Source: Acanthosepion pharaonis (taxonomy: Eukaryota > Mollusca > Cephalopoda > Sepiida > Sepiidae). Taken from it: 64,000 nucleotides of DNA. The position numbers were made by a program, and so were the translations under genes. Below the pieces are notes generated by a model. The model made no database searches, was not told where the DNA came from, and was given only the letters and a program-made list of their open reading frames with translations. Positions within the stretch are counted from its first letter, which is position 1. Every line of letters begins with the position of its first letter. Below, piece by piece: positions 42,531 to 52,421 of this stretch. The stretch covers positions 4,267,501 to 4,331,500 of the forward strand of contig CAHIKZ030002090.1 in the NCBI GenBank assembly GCA_903632075.3, written 5' to 3'.

Positions 42531-43315
42531 ACACGCATAAACACACGCACACACATATATGTATTTATATATATATAAGTATATATATGTGTGTTTGTGT
42601 GTGTGTGTTCTGCGTATATACTACACCTTCTCATAAACGCAAAGGCCACATAATTTCAGCTATACATTATGGGTTGAACTATGTACCTGGTTGTTCTTTC
42701 CAGTGTGAAAGGAAGTTTTTCATGCTAATATTTTTATTGTTGCAACAAATGTAATTGAAGCTTAGAAAAAAAAATGTTGAAATATTTTGTTCAAAAACAA
42801 AAATCCAAATAAGGATCTCACACATTCCCATGTACCAACCAGCTCCGGCACCCCGATCTCAAATTCTCTCTCTCTCTCCCCCCCTTTTTTTTTCTTAATA
42901 TTAATATCAAAATTAGAGTATAACTGTCAGTTCGAGCCTCCACTAAGTAATTGCTTTTGATGGTTGTTCAGCTTATAGTCGGAGAGATTATTAAGGATTT
43001 GCGAGAAATACAAAATATTGTTTTTATTGAATATCCAGCACGTTTTTGGATATTTAGTTCATAAATTGTATTGGTCACAACACTACCACATTCTCTCGTC
43101 TGTTAACATGACACTGATCATAACTAAGTTCAATTTGTACTCATAACTATCAGCATATCAAAGGAGACTACACTAGGTCTATACAAGACAAATCCGTTTA
43201 AAACATCAAGATCGTATATCGCAGCACTTGTAACCACCAGAAGTGAAAATAATGATATACTTAAAATGTAGATCACGCATAATATCTTAAACAAAAGGTT
43301 AGGAAGACAACACTC
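42531..43315. other. Spacer
   Basis: Contains short CA/GT runs near 42,530-42,610, a CT run at 42,868-42,880 and otherwise unique AT-rich DNA. Confidence 0.55.
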
Positions 43316-43640
43316 AGTACTAGCCAGTCAGTTATGTGCCATGCGTGATACACTCTTAGGCGATCATGTATCTTTTCGATACATGACTGACGAGGCAGAT
43401 TTTTACCCGCAGTATGATGCCATTTCTTTCTGCGTATAGAATGCTAAAGAACCCGGTCTGACCTGCTCTTTAACCATAGCTGGGAGGAAAGAAGAGGATT
43501 ATACCTTTTCCAAGGATCTAGCACGTAAGTATTAACATGTAAGTGAATGTAATGGATTCGAGTAGAAATCGAACTCGGCTCTCCGATTCCTCAATCTGAT
43601 TGATTTGTATTTTATGGATTATCAACCCTTTCTGGATTAA
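43316..43640 (-). repeat. SINE-B copy, second minus-strand member
   Basis: Same order of blocks as 42,274-42,530 (CTTAGGCGATCATGTATCTTTTC, CCCGGTCTGACCTGCT, ACCATAGCTGGGAGG), continuing to TGGATTCGAGTAGAAATCGAACTC (reverse B box) at 43,555-43,578 and the 3' word TTATCAACCCTTTC. Confidence 0.75.
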
Positions 43641-43746
43641 TTAAAGAGGAAACATATTTTAGATTATCAGAATGATTCTTCTTTTTGCGAATAAATAGTC
43701 CATTAGCAAGTGTTTTTCAGAGTCATACTCTTTAAAAACCTATTAA

Positions 43747-43971
43747 TGTAATTTACCCCCGCACACACGGACTCTCCCAGCTACAAATAGGAGCAGGTAC
43801 TGCCTTTTGGAGAGGGAAGTTTCCAGCAGTCAACTCTGACAGTCGGACCTAACATTCCTGCTGTAACACTCTTGTTTGTATATGTTTGTATTACAGTTTC
43901 TGTTAATATATTTGTTTAACTCAATTCCTCTCTTTATGTTTTTATTTCTGGTCCCTAACATGGCCACAACA
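43747..43971 (+). mobile_element. Short LTR-like unit, copy 1
   Basis: Starts TGTAATTTACCC, ends GGCCACAACA. It has ACAAATAGGAGCAGGTACTG (TATA-like zone in the other copy) and a CTTGTTTGTAT...TTAATATATTTGTTTAACT end zone. About 85% like 45,586-45,804 over the full length. It appears to interrupt SINE-B sequence, which resumes at about 43,985-44,090. Confidence 0.6.
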
Positions 43972-44339
43972 ACACCAGAACGGCAGAAGGGAGTGGATCC
44001 ATACCTTTCCCAAGACTATTTATGCCTAAGTGAACCCAATGAACCAAACCGACTCTCCAACTGGTATCAGTTACACCACCCGCACATCCTTCTTAACAAC
44101 TAACAAAAAAATCTTCTTGCAAATCATACTAATGCAACGATACTTGCATTCGATAGATGTATATTTTGAATAAAATAGCTTTTCCATGTGCCTTTTCTAT
44201 AAATTCTTTCATGGTAATTGTTATGATGAACTTCTCTCTATTGTACCTAGATTTTATGAATATCAGCGCAATACTAGATTGGCGGAAAGGTCTCATCATC
44301 TTACAATTTATTGTAGGAATTTATCCACGCACGCATGAA

Positions 44340-44640
44340 CTTAGATCTTAGAGAGATCACAAACAAGGAGGAGGCTTATACTTAATATCAGGAAGTGGCA
44401 GCTGAAGTTTCTGGGACACATAATGAGGAAGGAGGGCCTGGAGAATCTGATACTCACGGGTTGAATAGAGGGAAAGAGAGACAAAGGAAAATAATGCATG
44501 ACATAACCTGGCGGACTTAAGAAAGTGGATGACAACGTAGTCTAGGGGAGGAAGCAAAGGAAAGGAACTTGTTGAGAGCTGCAAAGGATAGGAGGAGGTG
44601 GAGGGTCATGGTCGTCTACGTCCTGAAATGACATGGCACA
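44340..44640 (+). mobile_element. LINE 3' fragment (GKR-tail family), plus strand
   Basis: In shifting frames: SGS..SFWDT.. (FLGH block), GRRAWRI (RKEGLEN block, shifted), then LGEEAKERNLLRAAKDRRRW and VMVVYVLKGHGT at about 44,540-44,636. The minus-strand frames over it are shadows. Confidence 0.75.
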
Positions 44641-44706
44641 TAAAAAAGAAAAGAAGTTCTTCATGTTTTGACTTAACCAAAAATGGTTAATAGACAAGTT
44701 GTTGAC

Positions 44707-44707
<1 letters not shown>

Positions 44708-44766
<59 letters not shown>
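44708..44766. repeat. (TA)n microsatellite
   Basis: About 58 bases of TA at the left end of element E copy 2. Confidence 0.95.
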
Positions 44767-44769
<3 letters not shown>

Positions 44770-44796
44770 GTATATTTAGGCAGCAATCATTCCTTT

Positions 44797-45507
44797 ATGC
44801 ATGTTTCATTAAAAACGACAGACAAGGTGCTACGGTTAAGCTTTTTATTCATTTTTCTTGTGTTCGAACAAGAGCTTTTTTTTTCTGGACAAAGTGTGTG
44901 TAAGAACTGTCCAAATATTTTATATATCCGAGCGCTTTCGACTATACATTTAGCCATTATCAAGGATGATTCGATTTTCAGCTTAGTTGAGGGTGTGCGT
45001 TCTGTGTATGTAATAGTGTGTGGTAGGGATGTTTTAATTTCCGAATATGGTTAGCACATTGTGGCTTTGTTCGTAGTTAATATTGTTAAGAGTTGGAATT
45101 TTTTTTTTTTGATATTAAAGCTTCCATTATTTTTAATCTTTTTTTGTAGGTGGATGCAGTTAATATATTTGTGTTTTCTACTAGTGAAAATTAGTGTTCC
45201 TAATGGAATCGGGTAAATTTGTGTGTGTGTTTAAATGGGTGGAATAGTGATTTTCCAAGCGTAGCTTGGATGTGGCACAAGGCCGAAAGTAAGGGGCACC
45301 CAGTGAAGATCGAACTCACTACTCATTCGTAATTGTTCTAGCGAGACAAGCTTGCTAACCATTACACCACCTCGAGGTGCTCCATTTAGGGCACCTCGAG
45401 GTGGTGTAATGGTTAGTAAAATAGAAAGAAAAGAAAGCTCTTGTCAGAACACAAGAAAAATTGAATAAAAAGCTTAACCGCAGTACCTTGTCTGTCGTTT
45501 TAAATGA

Positions 45508-45515
<8 letters not shown>
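44797..45515 (+). mobile_element. Element E, copy 2, with SINE-A inserted
   Basis: Left arm 44,800-44,875 (GTTTCATTAAAAACGACAGACAAGG...AAGCTTTTTATTC) and inverted arm 45,424-45,513. The interior matches copy 1 (CCGAGCGCTTTCGACTAT, GTTAGCACATTGTGGC, CTTCCATTATTTTTA). A SINE-A pair (45,248-45,420) sits between the interior and the right arm. (TA)n abuts the right end, as it precedes the left. Confidence 0.8.
45248..45420 (-). repeat. SINE-A copy plus inverted stub
   Basis: A nearly full SINE-A on the minus strand (45,248-45,380, ending CCACCTCGAGGTGC) faces a 30-bp plus-strand stub of the same SINE head (45,391-45,420: GCACCTCGAGGTGGTGTAAT). The two heads form a short palindrome around ATTTAGG. 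Confidence 0.82.

Positions 45516-45582
<67 letters not shown>
45512..45582. repeat. (TA)n microsatellite
   Basis: About 70 bases of TA between element E and the second short LTR-like unit. Confidence 0.95.
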
Positions 45583-45585
<3 letters not shown>

Positions 45586-45586
<1 letters not shown>

Positions 45587-45804
45587 GTTATGATAATTTA
45601 CCCACGCACGCATGGACTCTACCAGCTATAAATAGGAGCAGGTACTGCTTTTTGAAGAGTGAATTTTCTTGTAGTCAGCTCTGACAGTCAGACCAAACAT
45701 TCTTGCTGTAACACTCTTGTTTGTATTACTTTTTCTGTTAATATATTTGTTTAACTTAATTCCTCTCTTATGTCTTTATTTCTGGCCCTAACAAGGCCAC
45801 AACA
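45586..45804 (+). mobile_element. Short LTR-like unit, copy 2
   Basis: Starts TGTTATGATAATTTACCC and ends AGGCCACAACA (TGTT...AACA ends). A good TATA box, GCTATAAATAGG, lies at 45,615-45,626, followed by the same 3' zone as copy 1. Same orientation as copy 1, 1.8 kb away, but the DNA between them is SINE, LINE and element E rather than a retroviral-type interior, so I read them as two solo or TRIM-like insertions. Confidence 0.62.
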
Positions 45805-46080
45805 CAATTGTATTTACTAGATGCAACCATAAGCTCTATGATAACAGTTTCTTGTCACGCACTTCTCGCCTGTGGATGTCTCTGCCGTCTTCTTGCTTTC
45901 CAGTCAACTTTGATCTTCGAAACTTTAAATGCAACGTCAATCGTTATCTACTGCTGTTTAAATTCCTGTTCTTTCATTGTCCTCTCTCTTTAATAGTGTT
46001 TATCTTTTCCTCATATTCTCACTAAATCCCTGCTTCTTAGTGGCTTTATTGTCTTGACTAGGATGAAATGATAAAACAGG
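45805..46080 (+). mobile_element. LINE 3' end (CR1/Jockey-like), plus strand
   Basis: Reads (shifting frames) MQPxALxxQFLVTHFSPVDV, then FPVNFDLRNFKCNVNRYLLL, the same C-terminal tail as at 12.7 kb, followed by a 3' region ending CTTCTTAGTGGCTTTATTG..GGATGAAATGATAAA. It begins directly after the LTR-like unit, so one insertion may have cut the other. Confidence 0.75.
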
Positions 46081-46159
46081 AAACCAGTAAACAATGCACT
46101 CTCGGCAGCCTGTAACCAAACATTTATGAATAAAATATTACTGCCCGAACACATACGCG

Positions 46160-46200
46160 CGCGCGTGCACACACACACACACACACACACAAAACACACA

Positions 46201-46242
<42 letters not shown>
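46160..46242. repeat. CG/CA and (TA)n microsatellites
   Basis: GCGCGCGTG and CA at 46,156-46,204, then TA to 46,242. Confidence 0.92.
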
Positions 46243-46245
<3 letters not shown>

Positions 46246-46334
46246 AAAAATAAATATATATAGGAAATTTCTAAAGAGCAATTTTTTCATTTATTAATCT
46301 GACAGATTTTATTTTATTTTGAAGGTAAAAGACA

Positions 46335-46620
46335 GGGTATAGCGGGGTGAGGAAAGGATAAAAAAAAGAAGAAGGAGAGGGTCAAGGCATCAGAAGATGT
46401 CGATTGACATGACATTTAAAGTTTTGGAGATTATAGCTGTCAGGGAAGCAAGTAACAGGAAGGGAGTTCCACTGTCGGGAAGTGCGAGAGAAGAAATTGT
46501 TGGAATAGAAGAGGCGGTTACATTTAACTGTTTCGGCAGTAAAAGGGTGGGGCCAAGACGTCAGTGCAGTTCCCATGAAAATATTTTTAGAAAAGACAGA
46601 GGGAAGTCACATTGACTGCA
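46335..46620 (-). mobile_element. LINE C-terminal tail, minus strand
   Basis: One open minus-strand frame reads SWPHPFTAETVKCNRLFYSN, then NFFSRTSRQWNSLPVTCFPD and SYNLQNFKCHVNRHLLMP and stops near 46,382. This is the best-preserved tail of the FFPRTSxLWNSLP...VNRYL type in the window, without shifts over 64 codons. Only the tail survives. Confidence 0.82.
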
Positions 46621-46689
46621 GTCGAGCTGTCAAGTTAGGATCGTTCACATTGCATATCTGTCTCTGGATTATTATTAAAACGTTATTTT

Positions 46690-46911
46690 AGTGGGTACGC
46701 ATATACTATTTGATAAATAAAGCGTCCAATCAAATGATTAGACGCTTTATTTATCAAATAGTATATTTCTTTCGTCTAACGGCCTGAATATTCGAGAAAT
46801 CGTATTAAAGTAAAATATGTGTTGGCCGGCAGGATTCGAACCTAAATTCCCTTTCACAAGGGAAACCGATGTTAGGTTCGACGTGCGTTCGGATCGTCAC
46901 GGCCACAGAAT

Positions 46912-46949
<38 letters not shown>
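46690..46949 (-). repeat. SINE-C copy with hairpin and (CT)n
   Basis: Hairpin 46,706-46,771 (ACTATTTGATAAATAAAGCGTC with its complement) precedes the tRNA-like core on the minus strand (46,825-46,912; B box GGATTCGAACCT reversed, A-box side CGTCACGGCCACAGAA). A CT run follows (46,913-46,949). Confidence 0.75.
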
Positions 46950-46951
<2 letters not shown>

Positions 46952-47049
46952 ATTCTCGAAATAGACATATCTGCTTAGTTTTGTATCCTTATGTAAACAA
47001 AGCAATTTCTAAAGAAGTGATATTTACTTTTTAATCAGAAAGATTTTAA

Positions 47050-47412
47050 TACTTGAACGTTATTTTTAGTCGATACCTATATTTATGATATCTTATTAGA
47101 GAAAAATGATGGTGTTTACGGTAGGATTCAAAGCGGCGCTCTCCTTGACAGGGGAAACCGTCGTTGGATCCGACGTGCTTTTGACCGTCTCAGTCACGTC
47201 GTCAATGTACAAAATTCAAGAATTCTTATTAAATGGCAGATTTCCCCTACCAAGGGGGACGCAAGTTCGAATCCTGCCAGAAAGCACATATTTATTCTTT
47301 AATAATATTCCGCGTATATTCAGGCCGGTAGAGGAAAACGAATAAATATATTTTTAATAAATAAACGAAGCATCTACTTAAATATAGGTATCAACTGAAA
47401 TAATGTTTAAGT

Positions 47413-47415
<3 letters not shown>
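47050..47415. mobile_element. Two SINE-C copies in inverted array
   Basis: The left end AACGTTATTTTTAGTCGATACC (47,059) and right end GGTATCAACTGAAATAATGTT (47,387) are inverted family termini. Inside, one tRNA-like core is on the minus strand (47,126-47,207) and one on the plus strand (47,224-47,290, ending GTTCGAATCCTGCCAG). The result is a 365-bp palindrome-like element with a core in each arm. Confidence 0.75.
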
Positions 47416-47418
<3 letters not shown>

Positions 47419-47506
<88 letters not shown>

Positions 47507-47646
47507 AAATAAAGACGAAATGAAAAATAATTTTAACTAACCAGTTTCGTCCCTTGAGTAATTTTATCAACGCAAATTTGTGTCAGCTAAATTTTCCTTC
47601 TGTCAATATTCATATTGTCATTTTATAGATAAACTCTATCGGAAAA

Positions 47647-47704
<58 letters not shown>
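47419..47704. mobile_element. (TA)n-(GT)n, fold-back remnant, (TA)n
   Basis: TA 47,419-47,454, GT 47,455-47,502, then sequence with ACCAGTTTCGTCCCTTGAGTAA and ACTCTATCGGAAAAATTTT (a relative of the 11.3- and 19.4-kb elements), and TA 47,653-47,704. Confidence 0.75.
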
Positions 47705-47709
<5 letters not shown>

Positions 47710-47889
47710 AGCGTTGAAATATGTTTGACTCAACACCGCTTCACCAAACTAGAACTAATGACCAAACATTTTTAATAACTTCTTATTCGGGCTGATAACT
47801 TTTCAGGAACCAACACACACATAAGCATATACATACACGCACACACGCACAAACAATCGCACACAAAAGACACAGACTCCCCCCTTGAT

Positions 47890-47892
<3 letters not shown>

Positions 47893-47954
<62 letters not shown>
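47893..47954. repeat. (TA)n microsatellite
   Basis: About 60 bases of TA. 47,955-48,180 is mixed sequence without a gene. Confidence 0.95.
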
Positions 47955-47957
<3 letters not shown>

Positions 47958-48179
47958 GCTGGAGATTCTAGTTTGTCTGGGTGGAAAGTGGGGAAAGAGA
48001 GCCAGGCGTGTGTTAGAGAAATTCGGTAAGGAATGGCGGAAAGACGTGCTAATATGACCGAGAATAAGTGAGAAAACGCGGGAATTTATAGCGAGTTTAT
48101 GAACGCGTCTATTCAATGCTTATGAACATCCTGTTTCTTCTAATATTACCTCATAATTCTGCATAGTTCGGACTTTCTT

Positions 48180-50230
48180 TTTTTTTTTGTGATTTTTATT
48201 TGATTTTCTTTGGTTCTCATTCGCCGTCCAAGAAAGTCATAATCGTTCTTCCATTTGCAAAAGTATATGAAGTATTATATGCAAACAAAATACAAAAAGA
48301 AAAGAAAAGGAGATTGAGTTCCGTCTGTTTTCTTTTTAGTTTTTTATCTATACTTTTTTTTTGTTTTATTTTTGCACATTTTTGATCACGTTTTCTTCTT
48401 CATTTTCTTCTTCTCGTTTCTTTTTCCCTCCATAAACTTTTAACTTCCTCTCTTCGTTTTTGTCTACGGTACCTTGCTTTGGTTCAATCATTAGTAAGCA
48501 AACTATTCTTTTAGATCTTTACCAGTAAATTCGATCTTCACAGGGTGCTGCCCAGTAACTGTGTCCTTTGGTCAAAATTAAGCTGAATATATAACTATCA
48601 CTGTTACTTATGTAACGATTAGCAAGTTGTTCTTGCGACTGGGTTGTAATTTTGGGCCTCGATGGAGGTGCCATATTTATGATCTTGTCTCAAACTAAGC
48701 TAATTATTAACTTTCATTTTTTCATAACCGTTTTTTCACTGTATTTTTTATTTATTTGTTGTTTTTTTTTTTTAAACTTCGCTTGCTTTCACAAGTCTGG
48801 TTCTTGGTTTAAGCCTCAATTAAAGTTTTTCTTACAATATTTATCAACCGTTTTCTTTCTCTCTTTCTTTCTTCTTTCTTTCTTTCTTTCTTCTTTCTTT
48901 CTTTCTTTCCTTCTTTCTTTCTTTCGTTCGCTTTTAGTTTTCTTGTTTCTATCTTTTATATTTCTTTCGTATTCAAGAATTTTGACTTTTTCTTTCTTTC
49001 TTTTTTCTTTCTTTCTTTTTTTCTTTCTTTCTTGTTTCTGTCTTTCTCATTCCTTCTTTCTTTCGTTTGCTTTTAGTTTTCTTTTTTCTGTCTTTTATAT
49101 TTCTTTTTCTAGCATTCTTACTTTTTCTTATTTTCTTTCTTTCATTCTTTCTTTCTTTCTTTTAAAATATTGACGCTATGTATCTTTTTCTTTTTTTTTT
49201 GTTTCCTTTTTTCTTCTTTTTTTTTCCAAATTTCGATTTTGTTTCGTTTTCTCTCTTTGTTTTTTTTTTGTTAGTTTCGAACTTTCTTTCTTATGACTAA
49301 GGAATTTTTCAGGGATCTTTATCCACTTTTTATTTCCTTAATTTCTTCATGAATTTCTTTCCTTCTTTCGTTGTGCCAGTTTTTTTTTTTATTTGACCTT
49401 TTATTCTTTCATTCTTTCTTTGTGTTACTGTTTCTTTTTTCTTTTGTTCTTTACTTTCTTTCTTTGTGTTATTTTTCCTGAAATAATTTTGTTCAATTTT
49501 TCTTTGTATTTTTCATTCTTTTATTTCTCTTTCTTATCATCTCTCTTTTTCTTGTTTTGCTATTTCAGCTTAATGTGCTTTTTTTCATTCTTTCTTTCTT
49601 TCATGCTTTCATTTGTAGTTGTTTGCTTTCTCTTCATTTCTCTCTTTTCCGTATTCTTTATTAATTTATAAAAAACCTCTTTTCTCGTTTTATTTTGGAC
49701 CGTTTTCATTCATTTTCGCTTTAGCTAATACATTCCTTTTCGTAATCTTTCTACATATTTGACCGCCTTTTCTTTACTGTATGATTTTCCATTACAATTT
49801 CTTTTTTTTTTTCTTTCTTTTCTTATTTTTTATTTTTTGTCTGCTATTTTTTACCTTTTTCTTTTGTGCTAATTTTTTCTCCATGTATTCTTTTTCCAAC
49901 TATTTTTTTACCCAATAAACCTTTTTTTTTTCTTATAATTTTTCCAACGTTTTTTTTATTTTTTTCCTCTTCTCACCTTTCCTCACTTTCTCAATTCTTT
50001 CTTTACCGCTTTCTTTTTTTTCTCTTTTTTACATCGAGTTTCGTTTCTTTCTATCACTTTTCTCTTTTCTATTTCCTTCTTCCTATGCATTTTCATCTTT
50101 TTACATTTTTTCTTTCTTTTTATTTCTGTTTTGCTTCTTTCCCTAATGTTCTTCTTCTTCTTCTCTTATTCAGTTCTTCCCATCCATTTTTCTTCTTCTC
50201 TTCTGCCTCATCTAATTCAGCAACCTTCTG
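48180..50230. repeat. Two kilobases of T-rich (TTTC) DNA
   Basis: Strong pyrimidine bias with CTTTCTTT runs (48,850-49,160). The block TTTCGTTCGCTTTTAGTTTTCTTGTTTCTGTC is repeated as a direct pair at about 48,920-48,960 and 49,060-49,100, giving a roughly 140-bp tandem duplication. Phe/Ser/Leu-rich frames here are not genes. Confidence 0.85.
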
Positions 50231-50689
50231 TCCCACATGATTCGTTTCACCTTCTCCCCTTGATATCGGTAAGTAAACAAACAAACATCACTTAATGCCT
50301 TTCCCAGACATCATTCCAGTTTCAAATGACAGTATCGGTAGTAATGTTTGGGAGTTGTTTAGTTTAATTTTCAAAAACAGATGTTTGGGTGGAAGTCATT
50401 CTCATATTTTCTATTTTTGTAACCCTTCTATCTTTTTTTTTTCGCTTTCTTTCTCTCTCCCTCTTTCCTCTCTCTCTCTCTCTCTAGTTGCTTTGACTAT
50501 TTTCAGAACAGCGACACCAATTTCCATAATTTGTCTGTCCACTATCATCCCCGACGCTACTTCATCTCCATCCTTTAAAAAAAAAAAAAATACAATGAAA
50601 CATCAAATAAAGTCATCACTCACGATTTTTGTTTTTGTTTCAAGGCGATGATCGAAGAATAAAGTTTCAAATTTGCTTGAAACACCGAC

Positions 50690-50960
50690 TTTTAAAATGT
50701 TCTATTCCAGGCTTTATTGAAAAAATTTTGTTACACCCACGGAGTTGAAACATCCCCATTTCCGCTGTTTCAAAGGGAGAATGAATGTTCCACTCAGACA
50801 AAACATCACATGCCTCTCGCTACTATCGCTATTTTCATGGTATATGCCCAGGCGAGATATATACCTTGCTTGCACCAGTCTAGACCATCGCTGCTAAAAC
50901 CCATCATGACAGGGAAACGAATCACTCTCATTGTCTTTAGACTCCATTGGTAAGAAGGAA
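50690..50960 (+). mobile_element. LINE C-terminal region leading into the 60-bp array
   Basis: From about 50,808 the plus strand reads HASRYYRYFHGICPGEIYTL, then LAPVxTIAAKTHHDRETNHS and RRKFDSDSFFPTTVAFWNG. This is the LFYRYFHGxCxxEIxxLxPP to SFFPRTVxLWNS region of a CR1/Jockey-like LINE. It flows without a break into the 60-bp array that follows. Confidence 0.75.
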
Positions 50961-51745
50961 GTTCGATTCGGACAGCTTCTTTCCCAACAACTGTTGCATT
51001 TTGGAATGGTTTCTTTCCTGATCACTACAAACACACCATATTTCCGAAGAATTGCAGCATTTTGGAACGGTTGTTTCCTGATCCCTACAAAGCCAGCTTC
51101 TTTCCCAAGAACTGTTTCATTTTGGAACGGTCTCTTCCTGATTTCTACAAAGACAGCTTCTTTTCCAAGAACTGTTTCATTTTGGAACGGTCTCTTCCTG
51201 ATTTCTACAAAGACAGCTTCTTTTCCAAGAACTGTTGCATTTTGGAACGGTCTCTTCCTGATTTCTACAAAGACAGCTTCTTTTCCAAGAACTGTTTCAT
51301 TTTGGAACGGTCTCTTCCTGATTTCTACAAAGACAGCTTCTTTTCCAAGAACTTTTGCATTTTGGAACGGTCTCTTCCTGATTTCTACAAAGACAGCTTC
51401 TTTTCCAAGAACTGTTGCATTTTGGAACGGTTCCTTTCTGATTTCTACAAAGACAGCTTCTTTCCCAAGAACTGTTGCATTTTGGAACGTTCCTTCTTAA
51501 TCATTACAAAGCTAGCTTCTTTTCCAAGAACTGTTGCATTTTAGAATGGTTCATTCCTAATCACTACAAAGACAGATTATTTCCCAAGAACTGTTGCACT
51601 TTGGAACGGTTCCTTCCAAATCACTATAAAGACAGCTTCTTTCACAACAACTGTTGCATTTTGGAACGGTTCCTTCTTAATCACTACAAAGACAGATTCT
51701 TCTGAAGAATATTTGCATTTTGGATCAGTCCCTACCTGATCACTA
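50960..51745 (+). repeat. 60-bp minisatellite derived from a LINE C-terminus
   Basis: Thirteen units of 60 bp, each starting TTTTGGAACGG (from 50,999, 51,060, 51,120 and so on to 51,718). The six central units (51,100-51,460) are almost identical and the outer ones have diverged, which fits growth from the middle. Because 60 is divisible by three, two frames stay open for 160-190 codons. One repeats SFPRTVAFWNG, the other repeats LPDFYKDSFF. Both strings are pieces of the LINE tail before and after a one-base shift, and the array is flanked by the rest of that tail (50,808-50,990 and 51,745-51,790). It is an amplified pseudogene segment, not a repeat protein gene. Confidence 0.85.
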
Positions 51746-51990
51746 CAATGTTAATTTCTTCAAGTCTAGCGTCAACCGTTATCTATCCTACCTATCCTCA
51801 TAATATTCATCCCTTGCTCTATCCGTATACGTTCTCACGGCAAGATCTTTTAGTAACCCTCTGGGTATCTTTTAAACAGACTAGTGTGTAAGTGTTTCCA
51901 TGAAGAGTAAAATCTTAACTTTTTCAATTCAAAGATCAATCGTTATCTATCTCCTTATCTTCCTAATCTACACTTTCTACCATCTCCTCT
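51745..51990 (+). mobile_element. LINE tail after the array, with a second tail copy
   Basis: YNVNFFKSSVNRYLSYLSS reads through 51,745-51,800, the natural end of the LINE ORF. A second, diverged NFFNSKINRYLS lies at about 51,918-51,955, so the tail itself is duplicated. Confidence 0.75.
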
Positions 51991-52019
51991 TTCATTCATA
52001 GCCCACGCCTCATTCACCA

Positions 52020-52082
52020 TTTCCATTTTGGTTGTAAACTTCCATTTTGGTTGTAAACTTCCATTTTGGTTGTAAACTTCTA
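52020..52082. repeat. 19-bp triplication
   Basis: CCATTTTGGTTGTAAACTT occurs three times in a row (52,023-52,079). 52,083-52,410 has no recognised feature. Confidence 0.93.
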
Positions 52083-52421
52083 TCTTGAGTGACTCTAGAG
52101 CATTGTAAAATTCAGTATAGAAAATTAAATGCAAAAAAAAAAAAATGAAACAATATTTTATAAAGAGATGTCTTGGAAGAAATTTCTTTGTTCTGGAGCA
52201 TTTTACTCTGGAAGTGAAATATTCTGGTACTCACTGCGACTGTAAGCAATGACCACGCTGATACGACTGTCTATATATGTAAACATTAGCTGGTTTAATA
52301 CTTCTGCAAGAATTTATCCGAAAGGTAACTGCTCTTGGAGAGTTTAACCTTTTTGCGGTGTTCTCCTGGGTCCCCTGGATAAGACAATCTGGAGTTTTCA
52401 AGATCTTTTAAGTATTACAGC

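Noticed and set aside
43747..45804. A complete LTR retrotransposon bounded by the two similar units
   Set aside because: The interior holds SINE-B, a LINE scrap, element E and SINE-A, with no gag, protease or integrase-like sequence.
48652..49173. A 173-codon plus-strand frame that looks like a multi-pass membrane protein
   Set aside because: Phe/Leu/Ser richness comes from TTTC repeats. There is no domain and no conserved start context.
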